In this document: positions 1-7,853 of the stretch, piece after piece | Layout: each line of letters opens with the position of its first letter | Numbering within the stretch: the stretch's first letter is position 1 | Assembly (NCBI RefSeq): GCF_000250675.2 | Contig: NC_018681.1 | Coordinates: 3,286,001-3,350,000, forward strand | Length of the DNA: 64,000 nucleotides | Reading direction: 5' to 3' | Source of the DNA: Nocardia brasiliensis ATCC 700358 | GTDB taxonomy: Bacteria > Actinomycetota > Actinomycetes > Mycobacteriales > Mycobacteriaceae | The notes under the pieces: model-generated | Seen by the model: the letters and a program-made list of their open reading frames with translations, nothing else | Databases searched by the model: none | Told to the model about the DNA's origin: nothing | Translations under genes and position numbers: made by a program

Positions 1-236
1 CCTTCATCACGCTGGCGAACACGGTCGCCGCGACGAGCCTGGTGCCGATCGCCGGTCTGGCCCTGGTCCTTTCGGTCGATCGCTTCCTTTCACTCATCAG
101 AGCGCTGACCAATGTGCTCGGCAATGCGGTCGCCACCGTCGTCATCGCCCGGTGGGAACCGGGCGGCCTCGATCGCGAATTGGCTGCTCGCACCATCGGG
201 TGGTCGCGCCCGAAAAACACGGTAGGAGAGAAGTAA
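1..236 (+). CDS. dctA: C4-dicarboxylate:cation symporter, C-terminal end only (DctA/GltP family)
   Basis: Partial gene entering from the left edge; the frame is open from base 3 to the TAA at 234-236 (77 residues visible). The segment VPIAGLALVLSVDRF followed by RALTNVLGNAVATVV is the conserved C-terminal part of the DctA family, where a late membrane region and the aspartate of the VDRF motif help form the substrate and cation site. The family imports malate, succinate, fumarate and related dicarboxylates. The stop overlaps the ATG of the tartrate dehydratase by one base (TAATG), so the two genes are translationally coupled. From that context I infer that tartrate is the natural substrate. 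The N-terminal bulk lies outside the window. Confidence 0.85.
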   Translation, partial: FITLANTVAATSLVPIAGLALVLSVDRFLSLIRALTNVLGNAVATVVIARWEPGGLDRELAARTIGWSRPKNTVGEK

Positions 237-1408
237 TGCCCCGAATCGTCGCCATCCACGAGGGTGTCGTGCCGATCAGTTCTTCGATGAGCAACGCGTT
301 CATCGACTTCAGTGCCATGGATTGTTCCGTCGTCGCGGTGGTCAGCGATGTGATCCGGGAGGGTGAACCGGTCGTCGGATACGGATTCAATTCCAACGGC
401 CGCTACAGTGCGGGTGAAATCCTGCGCCGCAGGATCATTCCCCGGCTGCTGCAGGCCGAACCGGATGACCTGCGCACCGCCGACGGACAGGCGATCGACC
501 CGGCCAAGGCGTGGGATGTGATGCTGCGCAACGAGAAACCGGGCGGACACGGTGAACGGTCGGTCGCCGTCGGCGTAGTCGACATGGCGCTGTTCGATCT
601 CGCTGCGAAACTGGCCGGGCTACCGCTCTATCAATGGCTCGTCCGGCATTACGGATTCGGGGCTCCGGACACGGACGTATTCGTCTATGCCGCAGGCGGA
701 TACTACGCGCCGGGCAAGGGCCTGACGCAGCTGCAAGACGAGATGCGCGGCTTCCTGGACCAGGGCTACGACGTGGTGAAGATGAAGATCGGCGGTGCGA
801 GCCTGGCCGACGACGTCAAACGGGTCGAGGCGGTGCTCGCGGTGCTCGACGGCGACGGGTCGCGGCTCGCCGTCGACGCCAACGGCCGTTTCGATCTCGA
901 CACCGCGCTGGCGTACGGTCGTGCCCTCGCGCCCTACGGTCTGTTCTGGTACGAGGAGCCGGGTGATCCGCTCGACTTCGATTTGCACGCAAGGCTTTCC
1001 GGGCAGTACCCGGGGCCGCTGGCGACCGGTGAGAACCTCTTCTCACTCGCGGACGCCCGCAACCTCATCCGGTACGCGGGGATGCGACCCGATCGGGACT
1101 ACCTCCAGTTCGACCCGGTGCTCGGCTACGGTCTGGTCGAATACCTGCGCATCCAGGACATGCTCCGCGCGCACGGCTGGTCGCCCCGGCGCTGCATTCC
1201 CCATGGCGGGCACCAGTTCTCGCTGCACATCGCCGCTGCCCTCGGGCTCGGCGGCAACGAGTCCTATCCCGGTGAGTTCCAGCCCACCGGCGGCTTCGCC
1301 GATGCCGCCGTGATCGAACACAGCCGGATCCGGCTCACCGACACCCCGGGTATCGGCTTCGAGGACAAGGCCGAGCTGTATCGCGTCTTCCGCGCGCTAC
1401 ATCGCTAG
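236..1408 (+). CDS. tarD: D(-)-tartrate dehydratase, enolase superfamily
   Basis: Protein of 390 residues, the length of the characterised Bradyrhizobium enzyme TarD, which dehydrates D-tartrate to oxaloacetate with Mg2+. Visible enolase-superfamily features: KMK at 182-184 (second Lys as base), metal ligands D214 (VDANGRF), E240 (WYEE) and E266 (ATGENL), and H323 in IPHGGHQ. These match the TarD catalytic set with an offset of about one residue. The N-terminal stretch FNSNGRY and the segment NEKPGGHGERS are also TarD-like and not general to the superfamily. The ATG overlaps the stop of the dicarboxylate carrier, giving an uptake-plus-dehydration pair. A longer frame extends upstream to 152, but it would overlap the transporter, so 236 is preferred. 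The TAG stop lies in a CTAG that is also the stop of the convergent gene. Confidence 0.9.
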   Translation: MPRIVAIHEGVVPISSSMSNAFIDFSAMDCSVVAVVSDVIREGEPVVGYGFNSNGRYSAGEILRRRIIPRLLQAEPDDLRTADGQAIDPAKAWDVMLRNEKPGGHGERSVAVGVVDMALFDLAAKLAGLPLYQWLVRHYGFGAPDTDVFVYAAGGYYAPGKGLTQLQDEMRGFLDQGYDVVKMKIGGASLADDVKRVEAVLAVLDGDGSRLAVDANGRFDLDTALAYGRALAPYGLFWYEEPGDPLDFDLHARLSGQYPGPLATGENLFSLADARNLIRYAGMRPDRDYLQFDPVLGYGLVEYLRIQDMLRAHGWSPRRCIPHGGHQFSLHIAAALGLGGNESYPGEFQPTGGFADAAVIEHSRIRLTDTPGIGFEDKAELYRVFRALHR

Positions 1409-1965
1409 ATCCTGGTGGCGAGGAACTCGCGCACCAGCGGTACCGCTTCGGCGGGGTGCTCCGCTCGCATCGTCTCGCCGATCGATTCGAACTGCCACAC
1501 CCCGTCGCTGCGGTACACCTTGCACATCACCAAGCCCGTGTGCGAGCCGCCGGCGCTCAGGTCGAATCGGGCGAGTTCGATGCCGGACACGCTGTCGATC
1601 AGGCGGCAGAACGCATTCTCGATCTGCTCGAAGGTCTGGCCCGTGTAGCAGGTCACGATGAAGACCGCGGCGGTGATCTCGGGCGACAGCCTGGTCAGGT
1701 CGACGGTGATGATCTCGTTGTCGCCCTTGCCTTCACCGGTCGTGCTGTCGCCGAGGTGGCGCACCGCGCCGTCGCGCGAGCTCAACTGTTCGTGGTAGAC
1801 GACGTCGGCGATCTGATCGCCGGCGAAGAGCAGTGCGGACGCGTTGAGGTCGATATCCTTGCCGGGAGCGCCGAACCAGCGGCCCGGGCGGACCGGATCC
1901 CAGCCGAGCGCCATCGTCACGTAATCGAGGGCGGCGCCGTTTTCGTCGCGAAGTGTAGTGAACAT
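1405..1965 (-). CDS. TerD-domain protein
   Basis: Protein of 186 residues with a TerD/TerZ-type fold. The N-terminal part contains ALGWDP followed by KDIDLNASALLFAG, the usual Ca2+-binding TerD signature with its Asp cluster. The middle has GDNEIITVDL and the C-terminal half has AVFIVTCYTGQTFEQIENAFCRL and ARFDLSA-type motifs (given here as landmarks). TerD proteins belong to stress-response and tellurite-associated systems. A single TerD copy without terB/terC neighbours does not prove tellurite resistance. Start ATG at 1965 has a GGGAGAC ribosome-binding site six bases upstream; the frame continues to 2127 but without support. It is divergent from the MutS-like pair and convergent with tarD, sharing the stop bases CTAG. 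Confidence 0.85.
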   Translation of the reverse strand: MFTTLRDENGAALDYVTMALGWDPVRPGRWFGAPGKDIDLNASALLFAGDQIADVVYHEQLSSRDGAVRHLGDSTTGEGKGDNEIITVDLTRLSPEITAAVFIVTCYTGQTFEQIENAFCRLIDSVSGIELARFDLSAGGSHTGLVMCKVYRSDGVWQFESIGETMRAEHPAEAVPLVREFLATRI

Positions 1966-2042
1966 CGGTGTCTCCCAGCGTCGATCGGCCCGCCCCGCGT
2001 GCGCGGGCCGGGTTTGCCGACCAGACTTCCCGGCGCACCTAC

Positions 2043-2095
2043 CCGTAAAGATGCCGTAAATATGCCCGTAAAGCAAATGAGTTAGGTGATATAAG
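2043..2095 (+). promoter_or_regulatory. Three phased CCGTAAA direct repeats with a -10-like TATAAG
   Basis: CCGTAAA occurs at 2043-2049, 2054-2060 and 2066-2072, that is at 11 and 12 base intervals (about one helical turn), in the gap between the divergent TerD-domain gene and the MutS-like genes. TATAAG lies at 2090-2095, 17 bases after the last repeat, so the third repeat would occupy the -35 position of a promoter reading right. This arrangement suits an activator bound next to RNA polymerase. No regulator was identified. Confidence 0.45.
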
Positions 2096-2129
2096 CGGCT
2101 GATCACCGACGATGAGCGAGGGGGCATCG

Positions 2130-3650
2130 ATGTCTCGATTGGACAGCATCCTGTGGCCCGCGGGCAGCCAGGCGGCTCCGACCGTCGACGCGCAGACCGT
2201 GCGGGACCTGAATCTCGAGGACATCTTCACCATCGTGACCCGCGGGGATCCGACCTTGGCGCGCCATGTGCGCGCGCCGGTGGCCGATCTGGACACTGTG
2301 ACGTTCCGGCAGGAGATATTTCGCGATCTCGGTCGCGCGGAACTGCGGGAACTCTTCGAAGAATTCGCGATGCGGTTGCGCATCGTGCACGCGTTCGCGA
2401 CCGCGTCGGCCGAACAGCATCATCGCACCACCGGACACCGGCTGTATCTCGACGCGGTGGTCGGTTACGGCAGCGCTCTGCGGGCGCTGAGCGCGGCGCT
2501 TTCGACCGTGCCGGGCACCTCGCGGGGATTGCGGAGTTGGCAGAGCTACCTCGAAACATACTTGGCCACAAATCAATTCGAGGAGCTTATGGCCGTCGCG
2601 ACGCGTGTCCAGGCTGGGCTCGACGCCGTCCGCTACACCCTCTCCATCGACGGCAGGCAGGTGGTGGTGGCGCGGGACGACAACGCGCAGGACTACAGCG
2701 CCACCGTCGAGCAGGCCTTCGCACCGCTTGTGCGTGGATTCCGCCCCGAGCCGGCGCCGCCGGAAATCCTCTCCACCACAGTGCATTACATGGAAGAGCA
2801 GATCGCCGACCGGGTCGCCGAACTGTTCCCGGCCGAATTCGCCGAGCTGGCGCGGTTCTGCGCCGCGCACCCCCATTTCCTGGCCCCCTCCGTCGAATCG
2901 TTCTATCAGGAACTGCGCTTCTATCTCTCCTTCCTCGAATTCGTGGATCATCTGACCGGCGAGGGGTTCACGTTCAGCTGTCCGCGGTTGACCGAGCGGT
3001 TCGAGGAAATCGCGGTGACCGGCGGATACGATCTCGCGTTGGCGGTGCGGCTGCGTGGTTCCGGACAATCCGTGGTACCCAATGATTTCCGGCTCGGCGG
3101 CAGCGAGCGGGTGCTGGTGGTCACCGGACCGAATCAGGGCGGCAAGAGCACCTTCGCCCGCATGTTCGGTCAACTCGCCTATCTGGCGGCGCTCGGGTGT
3201 CCGGTGCCCGCGGCGAGTGCCACGCTGCTGCTCGCAGACCGCCTGTCCACCCATTTCGAGCGCGCCGAGAGCGTCGAGCACTCGGCGGGCAAGCTGCACG
3301 ACGAACTCACCGAGGTGCACGGCGCGATCCACGCCTGCACCGCTCGCTCGCTGATCATCATGAACGAGACGTTCAGCTCGACCACCACGGCCGACGCGCT
3401 GCAGATCGGCGGTGCGGTGCTGCGCCGCATCATCGAGCGGGGTGCGGTCGCGGTGTACGTCACGTTCCTCGACGAGCTGGCAAGCCTGCATCCGGCCGTC
3501 GTCAGTATGGTGGCCGGCGTCGGTGACGATCCGAGCACGCGCACGTTCCGGATCGTGCGCAGACCCGCGGACGGCAAGGCGCATGCGGCCGCGATCGCGG
3601 ATCTGTTCGGACTCGGTTACACCGCGATAGCGGAGCGGATCGCGCGATGA
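2130..3650 (+). CDS. MutS-like ATPase (MutS domain V family), first of a pair
   Basis: Protein of 506 residues from the ATG at 2130, which has an AGGGGG site five bases upstream; an ATG at 2112 is the alternative. The C-terminal third is a MutS-family ABC ATPase: Walker A GPNQGGKST near residues 333-341, a Q-loop region after it, and a Walker B LIIMNETF in which the usual Asp-Glu is Asn-Glu. The N-terminal two thirds are helical (lever/clamp-like). The mismatch-recognition domain I of true MutS is missing, and the protein is far shorter than MutS (about 850 residues). It is therefore a MutS-related ATPase, not the mismatch-repair protein. The ATGA overlap with the next gene, a diverged paralogue, suggests a heterodimer. 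Cellular role unknown. Confidence 0.8.
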   Translation: MSRLDSILWPAGSQAAPTVDAQTVRDLNLEDIFTIVTRGDPTLARHVRAPVADLDTVTFRQEIFRDLGRAELRELFEEFAMRLRIVHAFATASAEQHHRTTGHRLYLDAVVGYGSALRALSAALSTVPGTSRGLRSWQSYLETYLATNQFEELMAVATRVQAGLDAVRYTLSIDGRQVVVARDDNAQDYSATVEQAFAPLVRGFRPEPAPPEILSTTVHYMEEQIADRVAELFPAEFAELARFCAAHPHFLAPSVESFYQELRFYLSFLEFVDHLTGEGFTFSCPRLTERFEEIAVTGGYDLALAVRLRGSGQSVVPNDFRLGGSERVLVVTGPNQGGKSTFARMFGQLAYLAALGCPVPAASATLLLADRLSTHFERAESVEHSAGKLHDELTEVHGAIHACTARSLIIMNETFSSTTTADALQIGGAVLRRIIERGAVAVYVTFLDELASLHPAVVSMVAGVGDDPSTRTFRIVRRPADGKAHAAAIADLFGLGYTAIAERIAR

Positions 3651-5128
3651 GAGTCGGTCTGCTGGAACCGGATTCCGCCCGGGCGCAGACGGTGCGGCAC
3701 GGCGCGACGGTGGTGCGGGATCTCGAGCTCGGCGTCGTGTTCGACGCGATGGCGGCCGGCGATCCGTTCCTGCGCGACAGCGTCGAGTCGATCATGGTGC
3801 ACGCGTCGACCGATCCGGCGACGATCAGGTATCGCCAGGAAGTGCTCGCCGATTGCCTCGCCGACCCGGCCGCGGTCCGCCGCCTGTACGCGCTGGTGGG
3901 CGCGAGCGAAAGCGTGCGTCGCTGGACGATCGGTCGTGGCGGTGCGCCGCGAGCCAAGCTGAATCTCTCGCTGGAACCGCTCGCCGAACTGATCGGTCAC
4001 CTCCGGCAGGTGCGTGCCGCGTGCGCGGCTCTCGGCCTGCGGTCGGCGGGTTTCGCGCGACTGTCGGCGCTGGTCACCTCGTCGTTCCGGGACGAAGTGC
4101 TCGATGCGGTCGAATCGCACGTCGACGCACTGCATTTCGAGCACGGCGTAGCGCTGGGCGCCGGGCTCGGTACGGGGAACAAGCCGGTCGGCGTCGTGCT
4201 GCACGAGCCACCGCGACCGGCGCGGCGTGGCCTGTTCGGCGGCGATCGGCGCGCGCGGCACGGCTTCACCCTCCCCGGCCAGGACGAGAAGGGGGCGGAG
4301 TACCTTGCCGGGCTGATCGGCCGCGGCCTGTCTCCGGTGGCCGAAATCGTTTCGCACGCCACGGATCTGATCACCGATTTCTTCCTGTCGCTGCGCACCG
4401 AGCTGGCGTTCTATCTCGGCTGCGTGAACCTGCACGAGCGGTTGACCGCCTCGGGGTATCCGCTGTGCTTTCCCGAGCCGCTGCCGGTCGGCCGGGCCGA
4501 GCTGCGGTGCCGGGAATTACGCGATCCCACCCTGGTCTTGTCGTCGGGCAAGCCGGTCGGCGCGAACACGGTCGACGGATCGGGCCGTTCGCTGATCCTC
4601 GTCACGGGCGCGAACAGCGGTGGCAAATCGACCTTTCTGCGCAGCGTCGGCCTAGCTCAGGTGTTGCTGCAAGCCGGAATGTTCGTGCTCGCGGACAGTT
4701 TCGCGGCGGATGTGCGGACCGGCGTCTTCACCCATTTCCGGACCCAGGACGACGCCACCATGACCTATGGGAGGTGGAAAGAGGAGCTGGCGCGGATCCG
4801 GGACATCACCGATGCGATCCGGCCCGCCGCCCTGCTGCTGTGCAACGAGCCCTTCGCTTCGACCAATGAACGGGAAGGAACCCAGATCGGCGGGCCGATA
4901 CTGCGGGCGCTGCACGATGCCGGCGTGAAAATCGCTTGTGTGACCCATCTTTACGATCTGGCCCGGGAGTTCTATGACGGGCAGACCGGGGCCGAGCTGT
5001 TTCTGCGGGCCGAGCGGTTGCCGGACGGCACACGCACCTTCCGTGTGGTCGAAGGCGAGCCGGTAGCCACGAGTCACGGGGGTGACGTGTTCCGCCGCGT
5101 CTTCGGCGATGATCGGATGTCGGTGTAG
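3647..5128 (+). CDS. MutS-like ATPase (MutS domain V family), second of a pair
   Basis: Protein of 493 residues starting within the ATGA that ends the previous gene. Walker A GANSGGKST is near residues 321-329, and Walker B is ALLLCNEPF, again Asn-Glu in place of Asp-Glu. It also carries an ABC-like helix region and a His switch (CVTHLYDLA) at the point where MutS has its conserved His. Overall it is like its neighbour but diverged: both share an early RQE(I/V) segment and the same domain order. No mismatch-binding domain is present. The two proteins probably act together, as MutS-family ATPases are obligate dimers. Divergent transcription from a TerD-domain gene makes a stress-linked role possible; that is inference only. 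Confidence 0.8.
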   Translation: MRVGLLEPDSARAQTVRHGATVVRDLELGVVFDAMAAGDPFLRDSVESIMVHASTDPATIRYRQEVLADCLADPAAVRRLYALVGASESVRRWTIGRGGAPRAKLNLSLEPLAELIGHLRQVRAACAALGLRSAGFARLSALVTSSFRDEVLDAVESHVDALHFEHGVALGAGLGTGNKPVGVVLHEPPRPARRGLFGGDRRARHGFTLPGQDEKGAEYLAGLIGRGLSPVAEIVSHATDLITDFFLSLRTELAFYLGCVNLHERLTASGYPLCFPEPLPVGRAELRCRELRDPTLVLSSGKPVGANTVDGSGRSLILVTGANSGGKSTFLRSVGLAQVLLQAGMFVLADSFAADVRTGVFTHFRTQDDATMTYGRWKEELARIRDITDAIRPAALLLCNEPFASTNEREGTQIGGPILRALHDAGVKIACVTHLYDLAREFYDGQTGAELFLRAERLPDGTRTFRVVEGEPVATSHGGDVFRRVFGDDRMSV

Positions 5129-5185
5129 CGCACTATGGACGGGAGGCGTCACGGATTCCCCGCGACGCGGATGGAGGCGGGTCTC

Positions 5186-5434
5186 ATGTCGGACACCAAC
5201 AAGCGCAATCTCCTCTACTTCGAAAGTCCGTCCATGCGTGGGCTGTACGAGGCGATCGACGAGTGGCAGGAGTCCGCCGAGCGGCGGCTGCTCTCGCTCA
5301 GCATCCAGCGCGACGGCGACAATTTCTGCTGCCTCGCGCTGACCAACCCGTCCGAGGTCGTGATCACCAGTCCCGACGGGCACAATCACGCCAACGTCAG
5401 TCGGTTCGGGACGCTGGCCGTCGACGCGGTTTAG
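5186..5434 (+). CDS. Small conserved protein of unknown function
   Basis: Protein of 82 residues, preceded by GGAGG seven bases before the ATG at 5186. The sequence runs LLYFESPSMRGLYEAID, then LLSLSIQRDGDNFCCLAL and TNPSEVV. I recognise this pattern from a widespread family of small uncharacterised bacterial proteins, but no function can be given. The frame also opens further left (5135) without a ribosome-binding site. Its last 38 bases overlap the end of the convergent TetR gene. It sits 57 bases after the second MutS-like gene and could be on the same transcript. Confidence 0.6.
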   Translation: MSDTNKRNLLYFESPSMRGLYEAIDEWQESAERRLLSLSIQRDGDNFCCLALTNPSEVVITSPDGHNHANVSRFGTLAVDAV

Positions 5435-6056
5435 CCGCCGCCCCTTCGGTTCCGGTGAACGCGCCCGCGCGCGCGGCCAGCGCGGCGGTCGCCGCGGCGT
5501 GCGCGGGCAGGCCCGGATCGGGTGGAGTACGTAGCAATATCAGCTGGTGGTAGAGCGGCGCGGTCGCGGCGATCAGCAAGGCGCGGGCGTCGATGCCGGG
5601 CTCGAGTTCGCCGCGCCGGACCGCGCGTTCGACGACGATCTCCGATTGCGTATACCGGCCCTCCCATAGTCGCTGCAGGGCGTCGGCGGCCGCCGCGGAG
5701 CGGAACGAGACCGCGATCAGCGCCTCCGCGATGGAGGATTCCTCGGTCAACGAGTCCTGGATCTCCTGGTTGAGTGCGGTCAGATCGCCGTGCAGGGTGC
5801 CGGTGTCGCGCGGGTGCCAGTCGAGATCGCTCGCCGCGGCGAAGACGTCGGTGATCAGTCCGGCCACATCGCGCCAGCGGCGATACACCGTGGTGCGATG
5901 CACGCCCGCGCGTGCGGCGACGGTGTCGACCGTGAGCGCGTCGTAGCCGTGCTCGGTCAGTTCCGCGCGTACCGCGTCGAGAACCTGATCCCGGATGCGC
6001 GCGGTGCGGCCGCCCGGGCGTGACCGCGGGGACGAATCAGCTGGTGAAGGGGGCAA
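5397..6056 (-). CDS. TetR-family transcriptional regulator
   Basis: Protein of 219 residues. The N-terminal third has the TetR DNA-binding domain: an amphipathic helix (VLDAVRAELTEHGYDAL) and the helix-turn-helix core VDTVAARAGVHRTTVYRRW. The rest is the helical ligand-binding and dimer domain. The only in-frame start is TTG at 6056, because a TAA lies just upstream, and no strong ribosome-binding site is visible. It is divergent from the ABC-F/acetyltransferase genes, so the natural inference is a drug-responsive repressor of that cassette and of itself. Its 3' end overlaps the small upstream gene. The ligand cannot be read from sequence. Confidence 0.85.
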   Translation of the reverse strand: MPPSPADSSPRSRPGGRTARIRDQVLDAVRAELTEHGYDALTVDTVAARAGVHRTTVYRRWRDVAGLITDVFAAASDLDWHPRDTGTLHGDLTALNQEIQDSLTEESSIAEALIAVSFRSAAAADALQRLWEGRYTQSEIVVERAVRRGELEPGIDARALLIAATAPLYHQLILLRTPPDPGLPAHAAATAALAARAGAFTGTEGAAAKPRRRPASRTD

Positions 6057-6210
6057 TGTCGACGACCCGGTTGCTCTGGAGGGATGGGCTGTGGCACCAT
6101 ATTAACGCAACATTCGTCGCACTAGTGAGGTAGGCCGATGGTCATTCGAAGTGTTCCCCCGGTCCTGCGGTGCTCGGTCACCGCGTCCTCGAATGCTTCG
6201 GAGTGTGCCC
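6057..6210. promoter_or_regulatory. Divergent promoter region between TetR gene and ABC-F gene
   Basis: About 150 bases shared by the two divergent genes. The segment around 6099-6127 is AT-richer (ATTAACGCAACATTCG) than its surroundings and is the likely site of both promoters and a TetR operator. I could not identify a clean palindrome. A small open frame with its own ribosome-binding site begins at 6138 (separate entry). Confidence 0.45.
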
Positions 6211-6275
6211 ATGCCAACCCAGATCACCGCGCACGCGGTCACCAAGTCCTTCGACGGCCGTCGCGTACTCGATGA
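6138..6275 (+). CDS. Possible leader peptide upstream of and overlapping the ABC-F gene
   Basis: An ATG at 6138 with GAGG seven bases upstream opens a 45-codon frame that ends at TGA 6273-6275, inside the beginning of the ABC-F gene and in a different frame. Antibiotic-resistance ABC-F genes are often controlled by ribosome stalling on a short upstream frame, so this could be such a leader. The peptide shows no recognisable motif. Without conservation data it may be chance. Confidence 0.3.
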   Translation: MVIRSVPPVLRCSVTASSNASECAHANPDHRARGHQVLRRPSRTR

Positions 6276-7818
6276 GGTGACCTGTGTGCTCGCCGCGGGC
6301 GAGCGCACCGGGATCATCGGCGAGAACGGCTCCGGCAAGACCACCCTGCTGCGGCTGCTCGCCGGTCGGGAACAACCCGACGAGGGCGAGATCGTCGTGC
6401 ACGCCGAGGGCGGCATCGGCTACCTCGCGCAGGACGAGTACCTGCCGCCACAGCTGACCGTGCAGGAGGTCGTCGACCGCGCCCTCGGTGAACTCCGTGC
6501 GATCGAGCACCGGATGCGCCGCCTCGAGTCCGCGATGGGCTCCGGCGACGAATCGGGTCTGGCCGAATACGGCGAGCTGACCACGGTTTTCGAACTACGC
6601 GGCGGCTACGACGCGGATGCGCGGGTGGAACGGGCGCTGCACGGCCTCGGTCTCGGACTGGTCGGGCGCGAGCGCACCGTCGGCGAACTGTCCGGCGGCG
6701 AACAGGTCCGGTTGCGCCTGGCCGCGGTGCTGGCCGCCGGATCGGAAGTTCTGCTGCTGGACGAGCCGACCAACCACCTCGACGACGACGCCCTGACCTG
6801 GCTGGAAGACCATCTGCGCACCCGGCGCGGGACCACCGTGACGGTGTCGCACGACCGGACCTTTCTGGAACGGGTCGCGACCACCCTGCTCGAGGTCGAT
6901 GCGGATCGGCGGCGCGTCATCCGCTACGGCAACGGCTACGCGGGCTACCTGGCCGAGAAAGCGGCGGCGGGGGAGCGCTGGATGCAGGCCCACACGCAGT
7001 GGCAGGCCGATGTCGATCGGCTGCGCGAGTTCGCCGCCACCACCGCGCGTCGCGTCGCACCCGGCCGGGCGATGAAGGACAACAACAAGATGAGCTACGA
7101 CCGAGCCGGCGGCCGGGTCCAGCAATCAGTGGCCGGCCGGGTCCGCAACGCCGAGGAACGGTTGCGCCGGCGCCTCGCCGAACCGGTACCGGCCCCGCCG
7201 GAACCGCTGCGTTTCCGGGCTGCGCTGCACGCGGGACGAACGCAAGGCGCGGTGCTAGAGGCCACGGACGTCGCGGTCGAGGGCAGGCTGGAACGGATCG
7301 GTGTCACGGTGGCGGCGGGGGAGCGCCTGCTGATCACCGGGCCGAACGGGGCGGGCAAGTCCACGTTGCTGCGGGTGCTGGCCGGCGCGCTCGCACCGGA
7401 TCGCGGCACGGTGCTCCGGCGCGGCCGGGTCGGCTACCTCGCGCAGGAACCGCCGCCCGCCGCGCCCGGCGAAACTCTGCTCGCCGCCTTCGGCCGGGGC
7501 CGCGGCGGTGGGGCCGATCAGCACGCCGAGGTATTGATGTCGCTCGGTCTGTTCGACCGCACCCGGCTCTCGGCACGGGTGGCGGAGCTGTCCACCGGGC
7601 AGCGGCAGCGACTCGCGTTGGCGCGCTTGGTCACCGAGCCCGCCGACGCGCTGCTGCTCGACGAGCCCACCAACCATCTGTCACCCGGCCTGGTCGAGGA
7701 GTTGGAGAAAGCTTTGGCCGACTATCGTGGCGCGCTCGTGATCGTCAGCCACGATCGGCGGCTGCGCGCGCGCTGGCGGGGCGCGCACCTCGCCCTGCGG
7801 ACCTGCGTCTCCGTCTGA
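6211..7818 (+). CDS. ABC-F ATPase, antibiotic-resistance/ribosome-protection type
   Basis: Protein of 535 residues with two ABC nucleotide-binding domains and no membrane segments. Domain 1 has Walker A GENGSGKT near 37-44, signature LSGGEQ, and LLLDEPTNHLDDD. Domain 2 has GPNGAGKST, a modified signature LSTGQRQ, and LLLDEPTNHLS. Between them lies a basic interdomain linker including the KDNNKMSYDRAGGR stretch. This is the layout of ABC-F proteins, which bind the ribosomal E site and displace drugs such as macrolides, lincosamides or streptogramins (family knowledge). Overall it looks closest to the actinomycete resistance branch (VarM/TlrC/Lmr type). ATG 6211 has GGAG seven bases upstream. 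The next gene is a Vat-like acetyltransferase, which points to group A streptogramin-like drugs. Confidence 0.85.
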   Translation: MPTQITAHAVTKSFDGRRVLDEVTCVLAAGERTGIIGENGSGKTTLLRLLAGREQPDEGEIVVHAEGGIGYLAQDEYLPPQLTVQEVVDRALGELRAIEHRMRRLESAMGSGDESGLAEYGELTTVFELRGGYDADARVERALHGLGLGLVGRERTVGELSGGEQVRLRLAAVLAAGSEVLLLDEPTNHLDDDALTWLEDHLRTRRGTTVTVSHDRTFLERVATTLLEVDADRRRVIRYGNGYAGYLAEKAAAGERWMQAHTQWQADVDRLREFAATTARRVAPGRAMKDNNKMSYDRAGGRVQQSVAGRVRNAEERLRRRLAEPVPAPPEPLRFRAALHAGRTQGAVLEATDVAVEGRLERIGVTVAAGERLLITGPNGAGKSTLLRVLAGALAPDRGTVLRRGRVGYLAQEPPPAAPGETLLAAFGRGRGGGADQHAEVLMSLGLFDRTRLSARVAELSTGQRQRLALARLVTEPADALLLDEPTNHLSPGLVEELEKALADYRGALVIVSHDRRLRARWRGAHLALRTCVSV

Positions 7819-7853
7819 TCGACCGATTACCCACGCACCGAAGGAGTTTCACC

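Noticed and set aside
1405..1965. Tellurite-resistance operon
   Set aside because: Only one TerD-domain gene is present; no terB, terC or terZ partners. The domain alone does not define resistance.
2103..3584. Long open frame on the minus strand opposite the first MutS-like gene
   Set aside because: Low-complexity Arg/Gly/His-rich translation and no ribosome-binding site; the plus strand encodes a recognisable ATPase. A normal by-product of high GC.
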